NCBI GenBank assembly: GCA_035578005.1
Contig: DATJYK010000051.1
Span: 1 to 48,328 of the forward strand
Source of the DNA: Gp13-AA77 sp035578005
Lineage (GTDB): Bacteria > Acidobacteriota > Terriglobia > UBA7540
Reading direction: 5' to 3'
Length of the DNA stretch: 48,328 nt
Program-made: the position numbers and the translations under genes
The notes under the pieces: generated by a model
The model's input: the letters and a program-made list of their open reading frames with translations, nothing else
Told to the model about the DNA's origin: nothing
Databases searched by the model: none
Shown here: positions 8,060 through 16,182 of the stretch, in pieces
Layout of the letters: the number at the start of each line of letters is the position of its first letter
Position numbering within the stretch: the first letter of the stretch is position 1

Positions 8060-8617
8060 ATGAGCGAAGCAACGGAAGCCGTTTCAAAGCGAGCCTTCGG
8101 TTGGGGGATCGCCTGGGCCATACTCTCCATTGTGGCCGGCATGTTCGCCCTGGCCCTGCCCTGGGAAGTCTCTTTCGGAGCCGTACTCGTCATCGGATGG
8201 GTGCTCATTTTCAGCAGCGTCTTCCAGTTTCTGCATGCCTTCCAAGCCAAGGGGGCCGGCAGTATCGCGTGGAAGCTGCTGGTGGCCGTTCTCTATCTGG
8301 GCGTGGGCATTTACTTTCTCATTCACCCTCTTCTCGGCATGGCGACGCTGACGTTGGCGATCTCCATTTTCCTCTTCGTCGAGGGCATTGCGGACCTCGC
8401 CGCTTACTTCAAGGTGCGCGGGTCACCCGGAGCGGGCTGGATGCTCTTCAACGGAATCATCACCGTGATCCTCGCGCTTATCATTTGGCGGCACCTGGTC
8501 TCAAGCGCGTGGTACGTCATCGGAATTCTGCTGGGCATCAGCATGATCCTCACCGGAATGACTCGCCTGATGTTGACGCTGGCCGCGAGGCGGCTTCGGG
8601 CGGTATCGTCCGCTTGA
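8060..8617 (+). CDS. HdeD-like (DUF308) inner-membrane protein
   Basis: Protein of 185 residues with six predicted membrane helices arranged as repeated pairs, the layout of the HdeD/DUF308 family. Signature pieces include GWGIAWAILSIVAGMFALALP, VLIFSSVFQFLHAF, a central GIYFLIHPLLGMATLTL and FNGIITVILALIIW. E. coli HdeD is linked to acid resistance at high cell density; the biochemical role is not known. GGAGG sits about 8 nt before the ATG. It stands alone, with a decayed repeat array just downstream. Confidence 0.85.
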   Translation: MSEATEAVSKRAFGWGIAWAILSIVAGMFALALPWEVSFGAVLVIGWVLIFSSVFQFLHAFQAKGAGSIAWKLLVAVLYLGVGIYFLIHPLLGMATLTLAISIFLFVEGIADLAAYFKVRGSPGAGWMLFNGIITVILALIIWRHLVSSAWYVIGILLGISMILTGMTRLMLTLAARRLRAVSSA

Positions 8618-8649
8618 TCCACCAGGCTGCGGCTTGACGGAGCTAACTA

Positions 8650-8722
8650 GCTTGCTTTCATAACATCGGGCTTTCAGCCGGTTCATAAATTTAAGTCACT
8701 TGTTATCAATAACATTCCGGCT
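8650..8722 (-). repeat. Repeat array C (tag AGCCGGAAT, degenerate)
   Basis: Reading on the minus strand, a good unit CCGGAATGTTATTGATAACA (ATG at 8715-8713) is followed by weaker units AGCCGGTTCATAAATTTAAG and AGCCCGATGTTATGAAAGC. It shares the core of arrays A, B, D and E. It lies between the stops of two convergent genes. Confidence 0.6.
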
Positions 8723-8769
8723 TCGTTCAAACGAAGATCTCGTCCTCTCTTAACTGCCGCCGCAACACT

Positions 8770-9855
8770 CTAAAACCTGAACGAGGCGCCCACGAAAGGT
8801 CCCCAGCCCGGGAACTTCAGAAAGCCGGAAAACGGTCCGACGCTGGTGTTACCCACCTCCGTGGCGGCGACTGTAAAGTCCCGCTTCAGATAGTCGTAGC
8901 GGATTCCACCCAGTACGCTGAGATTTCGTCTGAAGTAATACTTTGCCCCGAATTCAGACTCGAATACGTGCCACCCCCCGCCGCAACAGGGATTCGCGCC
9001 TAGCCTTCCGTAAAAGTCGAACTGCTGTACCGGCGTATAATCGAAGTCAACGCCTAGCGTGCCGATAAGGTTTGGGTAATTCACACTTTTTGTGATCGGC
9101 GGCGGCGCATTGGCGGTCAGGTTGGTGAGCGTGAAATTCGTGGTGAGCCGACCCAGTGTACCGTAGGGACCAATCTTGAACTTCTCGTTGCCCCAACGAC
9201 CCGCATACCCGACCACCCACTCGGTGGTCTTCAAATCGGCGTTCAGGGTCGAATTGACGATGTAGATGGTGCCCGGCAATGCGATACTCTTCGTAACCGT
9301 GGTCGTGCGGGACCGGTTGATATGGTCGTAGTCAAACCAGACTTTGCTGGTCGCTCCCAGTATTTTGCGGTCCGGGGTCCAGGTGAAGCGGAAATCGGGA
9401 CCGGCAGCCATATTGCCGATGCGCAGATCACTGAAGTTGGCGCTGCCGTAGTTGGTGGTGGTGAGACCACCGTTACTCGTGACGTTTCTCCAAAAAACGA
9501 AACCCACAATTTCGAAGTGCGTCGGCGCCCAGCTTGAGGACGAAGGCGAAGGCGCAGGGGCTCCAGGGTACGCTGCGGGTGCGGCCGCAGGTTCAGCGTC
9601 AGTCGAGTTGCGATTTGCGTCCGTCACACTGCGTCCGAAAGCCGCAAACGGATTCTGGAACGGGCCGTTTACCGCTACGGAAGCACTTTCTTGCAGGTGC
9701 GGAAGAGACACGGCCTGAGTTTCCACTGCAGCGGAAGCCGGCTGCGCAGCCGTCTCACCCGATTGCTGGGGTGAGGGGGCGGCCAGGCAAAGCGTTGCAA
9801 GCGCGGCCCACAACGCCGCTGCTGCACTCAGCCAATACACTCGAAAAGTCGTCAT
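8770..9855 (-). CDS. Outer-membrane beta-barrel protein, unknown role
   Basis: Protein of 361 residues from ATG 9855, which has GGAGGT about 10 nt upstream. A signal peptide (MTTFRVYWLSAAAALWAALA, cleavage after LAAP) is followed by a Pro/Ala/Ser linker and then, from about residue 105, alternating amphipathic strands (FEIVGFVFWRN, WVVGYAGRW, FKIGPYGTLGRL, LIGTLGVDFDYTP, FDFYGRLG, FGAKYYFRRNLSVLGGIRYDYL) ending in GPFVGASFRF with a terminal Phe, the hallmark of outer-membrane barrels. No specific family is recognised. A CTGTCA-N4-TGACAG palindrome lies about 165 nt upstream, as at the efflux operon. Confidence 0.75.
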   Translation of the reverse strand: MTTFRVYWLSAAAALWAALATLCLAAPSPQQSGETAAQPASAAVETQAVSLPHLQESASVAVNGPFQNPFAAFGRSVTDANRNSTDAEPAAAPAAYPGAPAPSPSSSSWAPTHFEIVGFVFWRNVTSNGGLTTTNYGSANFSDLRIGNMAAGPDFRFTWTPDRKILGATSKVWFDYDHINRSRTTTVTKSIALPGTIYIVNSTLNADLKTTEWVVGYAGRWGNEKFKIGPYGTLGRLTTNFTLTNLTANAPPPITKSVNYPNLIGTLGVDFDYTPVQQFDFYGRLGANPCCGGGWHVFESEFGAKYYFRRNLSVLGGIRYDYLKRDFTVAATEVGNTSVGPFSGFLKFPGWGPFVGASFRF

Positions 9856-10018
9856 ACGTTTTCGACCTCCAGGTCTATGATGACGACCCTGCGAAGTCAC
9901 CGCAGATGCTCCGGCACACGCCGCCGCCTACAGTCCTCCGGCTTGTCGGGGTGCTGAGACTCAAAGTCGTCGTTTCCTACCCTTTCCCTACCAATGTATC
10001 ATTCGTAGGCGCCACAAA

Positions 10019-10040
10019 GAACTGTCAAAATTGACAGTTC
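10019..10040. promoter_or_regulatory. CTGTCA-N4-TGACAG palindrome upstream of OM gene
   Basis: A perfect inverted repeat with 10-nt arms and a 2-nt centre; its inner 16 nt (10022-10037) is CTGTCA-AAAT-TGACAG. The same motif with the same 4-nt spacer occurs at 33391-33406 and 33445-33460, and with one mismatch at 20794-20809. All lie 100-190 nt upstream of outer-membrane or efflux genes, so I read it as a shared operator. The regulator is not identified. Confidence 0.55.
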
Positions 10041-10220
10041 GCACGCCCCGGATGTGTGGCGTAGACGCGCCACCAAGGGGCCCACGAGATGAGCGGGGTA
10101 AACCCGCCGCCACAACTCGAGCTGAATCACCACCCCTGTGTGCGGAACCCGAGCATTAAGAAACCTTATAATAAGTAGTTATACCCGGCCTTTTTTTGAG
10201 GGCCGTCTAACAGGCAACCT

Positions 10221-10296
10221 GTTGTGGATCAATAACCTCTTGGCTTTGATCGGGGTTTGAAGAATGATGTCCTTTGTTTTCAATAACCTCTTGGCT
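10221..10296 (-). repeat. Repeat array D (tag AGCCAAGAG)
   Basis: Two minus-strand units, at about 10296-10269 and 10247-10221, both begin AGCCAAGAGGTTATTGA. The ATG of the core is replaced by AGG, so no micro-ORF exists here. It follows array E on the same strand. Confidence 0.7.
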
Positions 10297-10367
10297 TCGT
10301 TCGTTAATTTCTTCGATGCATAGCCCGGGCCGAGTCAGAAGTCCAGCGAGCTTCGGCCGCAAACCCC

Positions 10368-10470
10368 TTGTTTTATGTAACATCGTGGGCTATCAACAAT
10401 AAATCTTTTATTTTCATAGACATCGTGGGTTCCCAAAATCGCTCCTTTATTATCAACAACATCGTGGGAC
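10368..10470 (-). repeat. Repeat array E (tag CCCACGAT)
   Basis: Three minus-strand units have the CCCACGATGT tag, with core ATGs at 10462, 10423 and 10383 (spacing 39 and 40 nt), followed by TTGTTGATAATAAAG, CTATGAAAATAAAAG and TACATAAAACAAG. Tag, spacing and upstream leader match array A, seven kilobases away in the opposite orientation. Confidence 0.8.
10373..10462 (-). CDS. Putative 29-residue micro-ORF of array E
   Basis: ATG 10462 is preceded at 8 nt by a strong AAGGAGG (10477-10471), and the frame encodes MLLIIKER, FWEPTMSMKIKD and LLLIAHDVT. It parallels the array A frame residue by residue in the first two units, and in both loci the third unit falls out of frame. A TTGACA-17-TATAAG promoter lies upstream. 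The strong SD argues for translation; the repetitive origin argues for caution. Function unknown. Confidence 0.35.
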   Translation of the reverse strand: MLLIIKERFWEPTMSMKIKDLLLIAHDVT

Positions 10471-10601
10471 CCTCCTTCATTTCGCGATTTTTTGAGTGTC
10501 CCCCAGGTGGCAGAGTCACGCGTGCCGTGCGTCGGGGTGGCCGGTGAACCGGATACGCGCCATGGTGGAAGCGTAGGAACCTCCCAGTGAACAACACTCT
10601 G

Positions 10602-10630
10602 CTTATAGCACGCCCCGCCGCTTTTGTCAA
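10602..10630 (-). promoter_or_regulatory. Sigma70-type promoter for array E
   Basis: On the minus strand TTGACA (10630-10625), a 17-nt spacer and TATAAG (10607-10602). The distance from the -10 box to the extended ATG at 10480 is 121 nt, against 128 nt in the array A locus. Confidence 0.6.
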
Positions 10631-10840
10631 GATCGGTAGGCTTGGCCGTTAGCCACTGTGGCGTAGGCTAGTTGCGTTGCGTCAGGGCGGGGGCGTAAAG
10701 CTCGCCCAGGTTACGAGGGGTGGCGAACGATGTTCAGGCTCGCGCCGCCAGGATTGTTGCAGGTAGCACGCGCTTGCCAAGGTCGCGGCTTTTCGCCACG
10801 ACGCCAGAAAGGCCGCGGCAGCCTATGGGAAGATGCCAAG

Positions 10841-11515
10841 TCACGGCAGCAAGCTCACGGTGCCCGTGTGAAGGCTGTAATAGGCGCCAACGACGCGAAG
10901 TTTGGACTGCTTGCAGAGCGGGGCCAGAACGGGCTCCGAGGTCCGTAGCTGCTCAACGACGTGCGCCACGTTCAGTCGCACACAGGTGTCCACGGGGTCC
11001 CCTGGACGCTTTTTCGCCTCCTCCGCCAGGGGCTTGATGGCGTCCACGAAGCTGTGGATGTGGTTCCCCTCTTCTCCACCCTTCACCGCCGCCTGCACCG
11101 CGCCACAGCTCTGGTGGCCAAGTACCACCACCAAGGGTGTGCCGAGGTGCTCAACTGCATATTCGATGCTGCCGATCACGGCGTTGTCGGTGACGTTGCC
11201 GGCCACGCGGATCACGAAGAGGTCGCCGAGACCCTCGTCGAAAACTACGTCCGGGGGAACGCGCGAGTCCGAGCAGCTCAGGATCACCGCAAAGGGATGT
11301 TGCCCGGATTCCACCTCGTGCAGCCGGGTGACACTTTGGTCGGGATGCTGAGCCTTGCGGGCAACGAAGCGCTGGTTACCTTCCAGCAGCTTCGCCAGCG
11401 CCTCCTCAGGACTCAAGCCGACAGTATGCTGCGCGAGGGCCGGGCGCGAGACTGTTGCCGCCACGGTGCCCAGCAGCAAGGCGAAACTCACCAGGCTGGC
11501 CAAAGTCTTGAACAT
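10841..11515 (-). CDS. Periplasmic beta-class carbonic anhydrase
   Basis: Protein of 224 residues from ATG 11515, interconverting CO2 and bicarbonate. A signal peptide (MFKTLASLVSFALLLGTVAA, cleavage near PALAQ) places it in the periplasm. Zinc ligands and the Asp-Arg dyad are present: Cys81 and Asp83 in CSDSR, His134 and Cys137 in GHQSCGAV, as in the beta class. The tail ends VVGAYYSLHTGTVSLL, the family's usual last strands. A GGGGGT sequence lies 6 nt before the chosen start; the longer frame to 11536 lacks a better one. A second, cytoplasmic beta enzyme is at 26105. No transporter is adjacent here. Confidence 0.88.
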   Translation of the reverse strand: MFKTLASLVSFALLLGTVAATVSRPALAQHTVGLSPEEALAKLLEGNQRFVARKAQHPDQSVTRLHEVESGQHPFAVILSCSDSRVPPDVVFDEGLGDLFVIRVAGNVTDNAVIGSIEYAVEHLGTPLVVVLGHQSCGAVQAAVKGGEEGNHIHSFVDAIKPLAEEAKKRPGDPVDTCVRLNVAHVVEQLRTSEPVLAPLCKQSKLRVVGAYYSLHTGTVSLLP

Positions 11516-11770
11516 AGGTAACCCCCACGCCCTCAAGTGATGACCGCTCTCGTTTAGGCCAGAGCGTAAAAGGGCACGGCTTCAGCCGCGCCGGATGAGC
11601 GGCTTCCACAGCTTTTCGAGAAATCACGAACGCCCTCGAACGGCAGGGCACGATGGGTGTTGTGAAACCTTCCCGGTGGCTGCTGCGGTAGCGACTCGGG
11701 GTTACTCGTTGCGCGCTGCACCGTAGGCTGGCGCTGGCTTCTGCGACGGATCCACTCTGCTTAATGCAGC

Positions 11771-12316
11771 TTACTTCACGGAGTAGCCGCGGCCGTCCAT
11801 GCAGCCGCCGAATGCCTTTTTGAAGGTGTCCAGCGTCTGCTGTTGTTGCTGGCCGGCTGCCGCCTGTGCTTGTTGCTGGGCCTGCTTGTTGGCCTTCTTT
11901 TGCTGCCGCCGCCCGCGCACTGCACCTGCTGTTGCTCCAATGGCCGCGCCGTCTCCGGTGTCCCCGGCTATGGCTCCAACGGCAGCGCCACCCGCGGCCC
12001 CTTTTGCTGCACCTTTCACTGCTCCGCCTTTTGCCTGTTTTGCTTCTGCAGGGGGTGGCGGGGGCGCAGCAGGATCTATGCCCGTCTGCTGCTTGGCCCA
12101 CGAGTAGCATTCGCCTTCATCCTTCTGCTGCTGGGCAGCATCCTGCCCTTTGGTAGGGTACGGGAACACACCCAGGCTTGCGGCGGGACTTTTCTGCGCC
12201 GGCGCAGCCTGGGTTTGTGATGGCTGCTGTTGCGGTCCCTCCGCGCGCACTCCGGGCGCGCTTACCAGTATGAAGCAAGCAACTAATAAGACCACAACCT
12301 TTCCAAGATTTCTCAT
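11771..12316 (-). CDS. Exported glycine-zipper protein
   Basis: Protein of 181 residues. A signal peptide (VVVLLVACFILVSAPGVRA, cleavage before EGPQ) is followed by a Gln/Ala/Pro-rich linker, a conserved-looking GECYSWAKQQTGIDP segment (about 75-90), a glycine-zipper stretch of about 35 residues (AAGGAAVGAIAGDTGDGAAI), a basic and Gln-rich linker and a C-terminal FKKAFGGCMDGRGYSV. The two cysteine-bearing segments (ECYSWA and GCMDGRGY) may form a disulfide. Glycine zippers of the YMGG type insert into or pack on membranes. No specific function is known. GGAGGAAG lies about 7 nt before the ATG. Confidence 0.75.
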   Translation of the reverse strand: MRNLGKVVVLLVACFILVSAPGVRAEGPQQQPSQTQAAPAQKSPAASLGVFPYPTKGQDAAQQQKDEGECYSWAKQQTGIDPAAPPPPPAEAKQAKGGAVKGAAKGAAGGAAVGAIAGDTGDGAAIGATAGAVRGRRQQKKANKQAQQQAQAAAGQQQQQTLDTFKKAFGGCMDGRGYSVK

Positions 12317-12368
12317 AGCTTCCTCCTTTAACTTGGATTATTCATGACACTCCCGTTGCCCGTGGAAG

Positions 12369-12454
12369 GGCGGGGTTTTAACCCCGCCGAAAAACGTGGA
12401 TATGATCTTGTTTGTGCTTCTGCGCGAGCGGCGGCCTTGCGACGCCGCTCGCGC
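12369..12454. repeat. Two adjacent hairpins in the 12317-12618 gap
   Basis: A first hairpin, GGCGGGGT and ACCCCGCC with a short loop, spans 12369-12388; a second, with 12-nt arms GCGCGAGCGGCG and CGCCGCTCGCGC, spans 12422-12454. They lack a following T-run, so they are more likely mobile hairpin repeats than terminators. The rest of the gap shows nothing else. Confidence 0.65.
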
Positions 12455-12618
12455 GCAGCAAAAGCGACAGGGTTATGGGGAGCGCCTTTTGCGGCACGGT
12501 TAAAAGCGTGCCCTTCCCATCCTGTCCCAAGCTTGACGAATCCCGGTTAAGACTGTTCCGCGATAGGCAAGCTCGTTGCGCCTAGGCGGCAAATCATCGG
12601 ACCGTCCCCACGCGGCAT

Positions 12619-13443
12619 TCAGTTTTTTCCAGCGCTCGTTCCTCCCCCCTTATTCTTCCGCAAGATTCGTTTGGCGTCGGGCGCAAACTCGCCCACCCAA
12701 TTCGCCAGAAAGCCGAAGCCAGCTTGAGTGATCACACTCCGGTAGCCCTCACCCACCAAGTCATTATTCGGCTTCCAGGTGCCCGCAACGACTCCGGCGC
12801 CGAAGGCTGCAACAAAAAGGGGGATCTGTGGCCGCAATTCTTTTTCAGTGCGGTTGTAGGTGAAGAAGTCTCGCAGCAGGGCGTGCCCCGTCCTTCGCCA
12901 AAACCCGGAACAGCGGCAACGATCATAACGAGGCTCGTATCCCAGCATGGCATTGCCCAGCGAACTGAAAGAATTCTGAACCACGAACTGTCCCTGCCGG
13001 GAGGCGAAGCGCCGTCCGAAGCCTGCGAACCCACTTCCCCACTCCGGTGGGCTGTTATCGATCTGGTCGCCGATAGAAAATAAAGCCGTCTTGACGTAAA
13101 TGCCGGGTGTGGTGAAGCTCTGACGCACATAAAGCTTGACTCTTTCGTGATTCGTCAGCGAACGGAGCGGAACTTCCTTGGGAACGTAGGATCCATAAAG
13201 CCAATTCACGTTGATCTGCTGGTCGGTCTTTTTTGCCGGCGCCTGCGGAACCGTCTCCTGTGCCTGGCAAGTTGGAAAGACAGCCGCCAGCCCCGACATT
13301 GCCATCACCACGGTCATGACTCGGGGTCGCAAACGGGTGCAACACAAGACTAGGATACGCCTCACGTCATCATTCGCTGTGACATCGCTCACGCATAAAC
13401 CAGCAAACGAGCTCGCCACGGTCACACCCGGCTCAGGGCGCAT
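12619..13443 (-). CDS. Exported protein of unknown function
   Basis: Frame of 274 residues. The first 40 residues look untranslated; a signal-like segment MTVVMAMSGLAAVFPTCQAQ begins at ATG 13317 and a GTG start near 13365 is also possible. The mature part has a NWLYGSYVPKEVPLRSLTNHERVKLYVRQ-like opening (residues about 79-107), Gly/Phe-rich middle (GSGFAGFGRRFASRQGQF), then LFVAAFGAGVVAGTWKPN and a GFGFLANWVGEFAPDAKRIL tail. Two hydrophobic stretches suggest membrane association. I do not recognise the family. The frame overlaps the end of the upstream receiver/HATPase gene by 11 nt, so the pair may be co-transcribed. Confidence 0.6.
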   Translation of the reverse strand: MRPEPGVTVASSFAGLCVSDVTANDDVRRILVLCCTRLRPRVMTVVMAMSGLAAVFPTCQAQETVPQAPAKKTDQQINVNWLYGSYVPKEVPLRSLTNHERVKLYVRQSFTTPGIYVKTALFSIGDQIDNSPPEWGSGFAGFGRRFASRQGQFVVQNSFSSLGNAMLGYEPRYDRCRCSGFWRRTGHALLRDFFTYNRTEKELRPQIPLFVAAFGAGVVAGTWKPNNDLVGEGYRSVITQAGFGFLANWVGEFAPDAKRILRKNKGGGTSAGKN

Positions 13444-14323
13444 TAGCCGCAGGGGCCGCCAGGTATTTCACCATGAGGACCTCATTGCCCGTCTCGTTGT
13501 AAACGAGCTGGTCTACGAGCTGCTGGGCCAACAGAATCCCGAACCCGCCGGGCCGCATTCCCTGTTCGCTTCGGACTTCCATATGCCTAATCGGGTCATC
13601 TTCCGGATTCGCGACCGCGGCATGGGGTATCTCATCCCAGTTGAAGCCCGGGCCGGGATCAGCCACGCGGCACGTCACCATGCGGCGCGCGCGCACGTAG
13701 TCGATCTCGACGCTCTTCATCGGATCGAGCTGCCCGCCGTGCTCAATAGCATTCGCCAGAATCTCCCGAAATGCCCGGGCAACCTCATGCCTCTCCTCAT
13801 CGGGCAAGTCGGCCACCTCGTCGAGAAATTGCAGCAACCGGTCTGCGGTCTTCAAGTCGCAGCGCACCTGGGTGCGAATCCACTCCGGCGTCGCGGAGAC
13901 CACTTCGATGCCATCGTCCCAGCACGCTTCCTCCGCCGCGTGTTGAATCATGGCAGCAAGGTCGTTGAGGCAATAAGGCCTGGAGAAATAGCTAAAGGCT
14001 CGCTCGCGCATGGAACTGATAACGTCCTCGGTGGTACTTTGGCTGGTGAGAATGATCAGGCGAGTGTGCGGGCGTACCCGCCGAATTTTGCGCAGGAGTT
14101 CGACGTCTTCCCGGCCGGAAGTCTCTTCGCCGGTAATGATGAGGTCAAAATGTTCCTTGGCGGCCGCGACCAACGCCGACGCGTTGTTCGGAACCTGCTG
14201 GAGGGTCCAGACTTCGGATCCCAAAACTCCTGAGAGAAAGGTCAGAAGGTCTGGATCTGCGCCCACCACGAGCGCACGCTTGGGTGCGGCAGCGGGCGCG
14301 TCGGGATGGGAGGTGGAGCTCAT
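13433..14323 (-). CDS. Pseudo-receiver/HATPase (anti-sigma-type) protein
   Basis: Protein of 296 residues from ATG 14323; the upstream extension of the frame lies in a hairpin repeat. Residues about 15-130 have the CheY-like receiver layout (ALVVGADPDLL, EHFDLIITGEETSG, RLIILTSQS, SYFSRPY), but the phospho-acceptor Asp position is Gly65 and the conserved Lys is Arg115. The C-terminal half has an RsbW/SpoIIAB-like GHKL ATPase: N-box REILANAIEHG, G1 ADPGPGF, G2 RPGGFGILLAQQLVD. This suggests a phosphorylation-independent receiver controlling a Ser/Thr-kinase or anti-sigma switch. No sigma factor, anti-sigma antagonist or sensor kinase is nearby. Confidence 0.8.
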   Translation of the reverse strand: MSSTSHPDAPAAAPKRALVVGADPDLLTFLSGVLGSEVWTLQQVPNNASALVAAAKEHFDLIITGEETSGREDVELLRKIRRVRPHTRLIILTSQSTTEDVISSMRERAFSYFSRPYCLNDLAAMIQHAAEEACWDDGIEVVSATPEWIRTQVRCDLKTADRLLQFLDEVADLPDEERHEVARAFREILANAIEHGGQLDPMKSVEIDYVRARRMVTCRVADPGPGFNWDEIPHAAVANPEDDPIRHMEVRSEQGMRPGGFGILLAQQLVDQLVYNETGNEVLMVKYLAAPAANAP

Positions 14324-14367
14324 GGAAGGCTTGCCAGGCGAGAGTTCTAATCTGCATTTGCGGGTTG

Positions 14368-14417
14368 GTAGGGCCGACCCTTGGGTCGGCCTTGGCCGGG
14401 GCAAGCCCCGGCCCTAC
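14368..14417. repeat. Double hairpin repeat (GTAGGGCC ... GGCCCTAC)
   Basis: Outer arms GTAGGGCC (14368-14375) and GGCCCTAC (14410-14417) enclose two nested hairpins (14373-14390 and 14394-14413). It sits between the efflux outer-membrane gene and the receiver/HATPase gene. Confidence 0.75.
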
Positions 14418-14442
14418 AAGGCGGCGCGACGCGCCCGCACTC

Positions 14443-16182
14443 CTAAGGGTTCGGCGCTGCTGATGGCGCCGCCTGCGGCCCGGCCCACTGCGGGTCTTGC
14501 AGGTTCCATCCGCCACCGAGCGCCTTGTAGAGCTGCACAATCACCACGCGCTGGTTGAGCTCGGTCTGAGCCAGACTGCTCTGCGCTGGGAAAAGCAGTT
14601 GCTGCGCTTCGAGAACCTCGTAGTAACTCGCCTTTCCGGCGTTGTAGCGCTGAAAGGCGACCTTGACGGCCTCTTCGTAAGCCTGCTCGGCGCGAGCCTG
14701 TTCCACGCGGGTGGCCTCATATTGCTCTCGTGAGATCAAGGCGTTCGAGACATCCTGAAAAGCACTAAGTGCCGTCTGCTGGTATTGCAGCACCGTCTGC
14801 TTCCAGAAAGAGATAGTCTGGCGCTTCTGAGCCTTCAAGTTCCCGCCCTGATAGATGGGGCCGGCAGCACGAAGCAACGCGTTCCAGATTAATGCGTTCG
14901 GGTTTGAGAATTGAGAGAGCGGAGAACTGCCGCGGCCTAAGAACGCCGTGAGCCCGATCTGGGGAAAGAAATTGGCGGTCGCGATCCCGATCTGAGCGTT
15001 AGCGGCACGCATCTGTTGCTCGGCCGTCAGCACATCGGGCCGGCGTTCGAGCAGCGCGGAAGGCAGACCGGCGGGGACGTCAGGCGGCAAGGTCTGGTCA
15101 AGCAACTTCGAGCTGCGCGGCACGGAGCCAGGATTCTGACCGAGCAGCAGATTGATCTGATTTTCTTTCAGCTCAATCTGCCTCTGCAGCTCAGGAATCG
15201 TGGCCGCAGCGGTGGCCTGGGCGGCCTCGGCTCGCGAGGTTTGGAGCTTCGAGGCCACACCGCCTTCCAGGCGCTGGTTGAAGAGCTTCAAGGTATCCCC
15301 AAACGAAGCCGTGTTCTGTTTGGCGATTTCGAGTTGAAGGTCCAAGCCCAGCAGCTCGAAGTAGGCCTGCGCCACGTCGCTCACCAGCGAAAGCATTACG
15401 GCTCGCCTGGCTTCCTCGGTGGCCAGGTATTGAGCGTTCGCAGCCTCGTTTGAGCGCCGGATGCGGCCCCAAACGTCAGCTTCCCAGGTCGCACTGATGG
15501 CTACAAGAGCCGCGCCTTCCGATTTCGACTTGACTTCACCTCCGCCGGCAATGACTCCCAGCGGGTTCTTGGTGCCCCCGATGGCTCCTGAGTAGTCGAA
15601 CCAGGGGAAAAACTGGGACCGCGCCTGTGCGGCCAATTGTCGCGCCTGCTCGATGCGCTCGACGGCGACCAGCAGGTCATAGTTGTTGGCGAGCGACTTT
15701 TTGATGAGGTCCTGTAGCGTGGGGTCCTTGAAGACCTCCCACCAGGGCAAATCGGCAAAGGAGGCCTGCTGCGCCGCGCCCTCGGCCCCGCGGAACGTCG
15801 GCGGCACGTTCACCTTGGGGCGACTGTAATTGGGACCCATCAGGCACGCGGGAAGGAGGACAATCAAAGGTAGAAGGGCGAGAAGCCAGCGTGTGCGGGG
15901 TCTAGTGTTATGTCTCAGAAGTTCGCCACTTAGGTCAGCTCCGAAGGAGCGGTATAGCTTAGTCCACGGCGTCAGAAGCCGCGAAGAAATGCCTGGGAGC
16001 GCGGGCGTCCCGCCCGCCGTCGATGCTAAGTCCTTGGGAGGAAGCCCCAGGAGCGGGCGAGACGCCCGCGCTCCCAGGGTTCGAAGTTCCGACTCAGGGC
16101 CTTCGCCCTGGGCTAAGATATGCCGCCTTTCCGGGGCTTTAGAAGACGATCGCGCGGAAGGAAGCAAGTTTCTCGCCGTCAT
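14443..16182 (-). CDS. RND efflux outer-membrane factor (NodT/OprM-type lipoprotein)
   Basis: Outer-membrane channel partner of the RND pump, 579 residues as read. The lipobox LLPAC has its Cys at residue 113, then LMGPNYSRPKVNVP typical of NodT-family proteins, two OEP repeats (WWEVFKDPTLQDLIKKSLANNYDLLVAVERIEQAR and LERRPDVLTAEQQMRAANAQIGIATANFFPQIGL regions) and a YKALGGGW end. ATG 16182 overlaps the pump's TGA (ATGA), the expected coupled start. About 90 residues between this start and the lipoprotein signal include translation of a hairpin repeat (15992-16078). Either the signal works internally, a non-ATG start near 15915 is used, or the gene is impaired. Confidence 0.85.
   Translation of the reverse strand: MTARNLLPSARSSSKAPERRHILAQGEGPESELRTLGARASRPLLGLPPKDLASTAGGTPALPGISSRLLTPWTKLYRSFGADLSGELLRHNTRPRTRWLLALLPLIVLLPACLMGPNYSRPKVNVPPTFRGAEGAAQQASFADLPWWEVFKDPTLQDLIKKSLANNYDLLVAVERIEQARQLAAQARSQFFPWFDYSGAIGGTKNPLGVIAGGGEVKSKSEGAALVAISATWEADVWGRIRRSNEAANAQYLATEEARRAVMLSLVSDVAQAYFELLGLDLQLEIAKQNTASFGDTLKLFNQRLEGGVASKLQTSRAEAAQATAAATIPELQRQIELKENQINLLLGQNPGSVPRSSKLLDQTLPPDVPAGLPSALLERRPDVLTAEQQMRAANAQIGIATANFFPQIGLTAFLGRGSSPLSQFSNPNALIWNALLRAAGPIYQGGNLKAQKRQTISFWKQTVLQYQQTALSAFQDVSNALISREQYEATRVEQARAEQAYEEAVKVAFQRYNAGKASYYEVLEAQQLLFPAQSSLAQTELNQRVVIVQLYKALGGGWNLQDPQWAGPQAAPSAAPNP
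15992..16078. repeat. Hairpin repeat CCTGGGAGCGCGGGCGTC inside OMF gene
   Basis: Arms 15992-16017 and 16053-16078 match over 26 nt with one mismatch. It belongs to the same family as 34527-34616 and 40215-40310. It lies within the 5' part of the outer-membrane factor frame and encodes a LGARASRP ... AGGTPALPG peptide typical of this repeat. Confidence 0.85.

Noticed and set aside
10185..10210. CCGGCC-TTTTTTTGAG-GGCCG as a terminator after array D
   Set aside because: The T-run is in the loop rather than after the stem, and stems are short; not a convincing intrinsic terminator on either strand.
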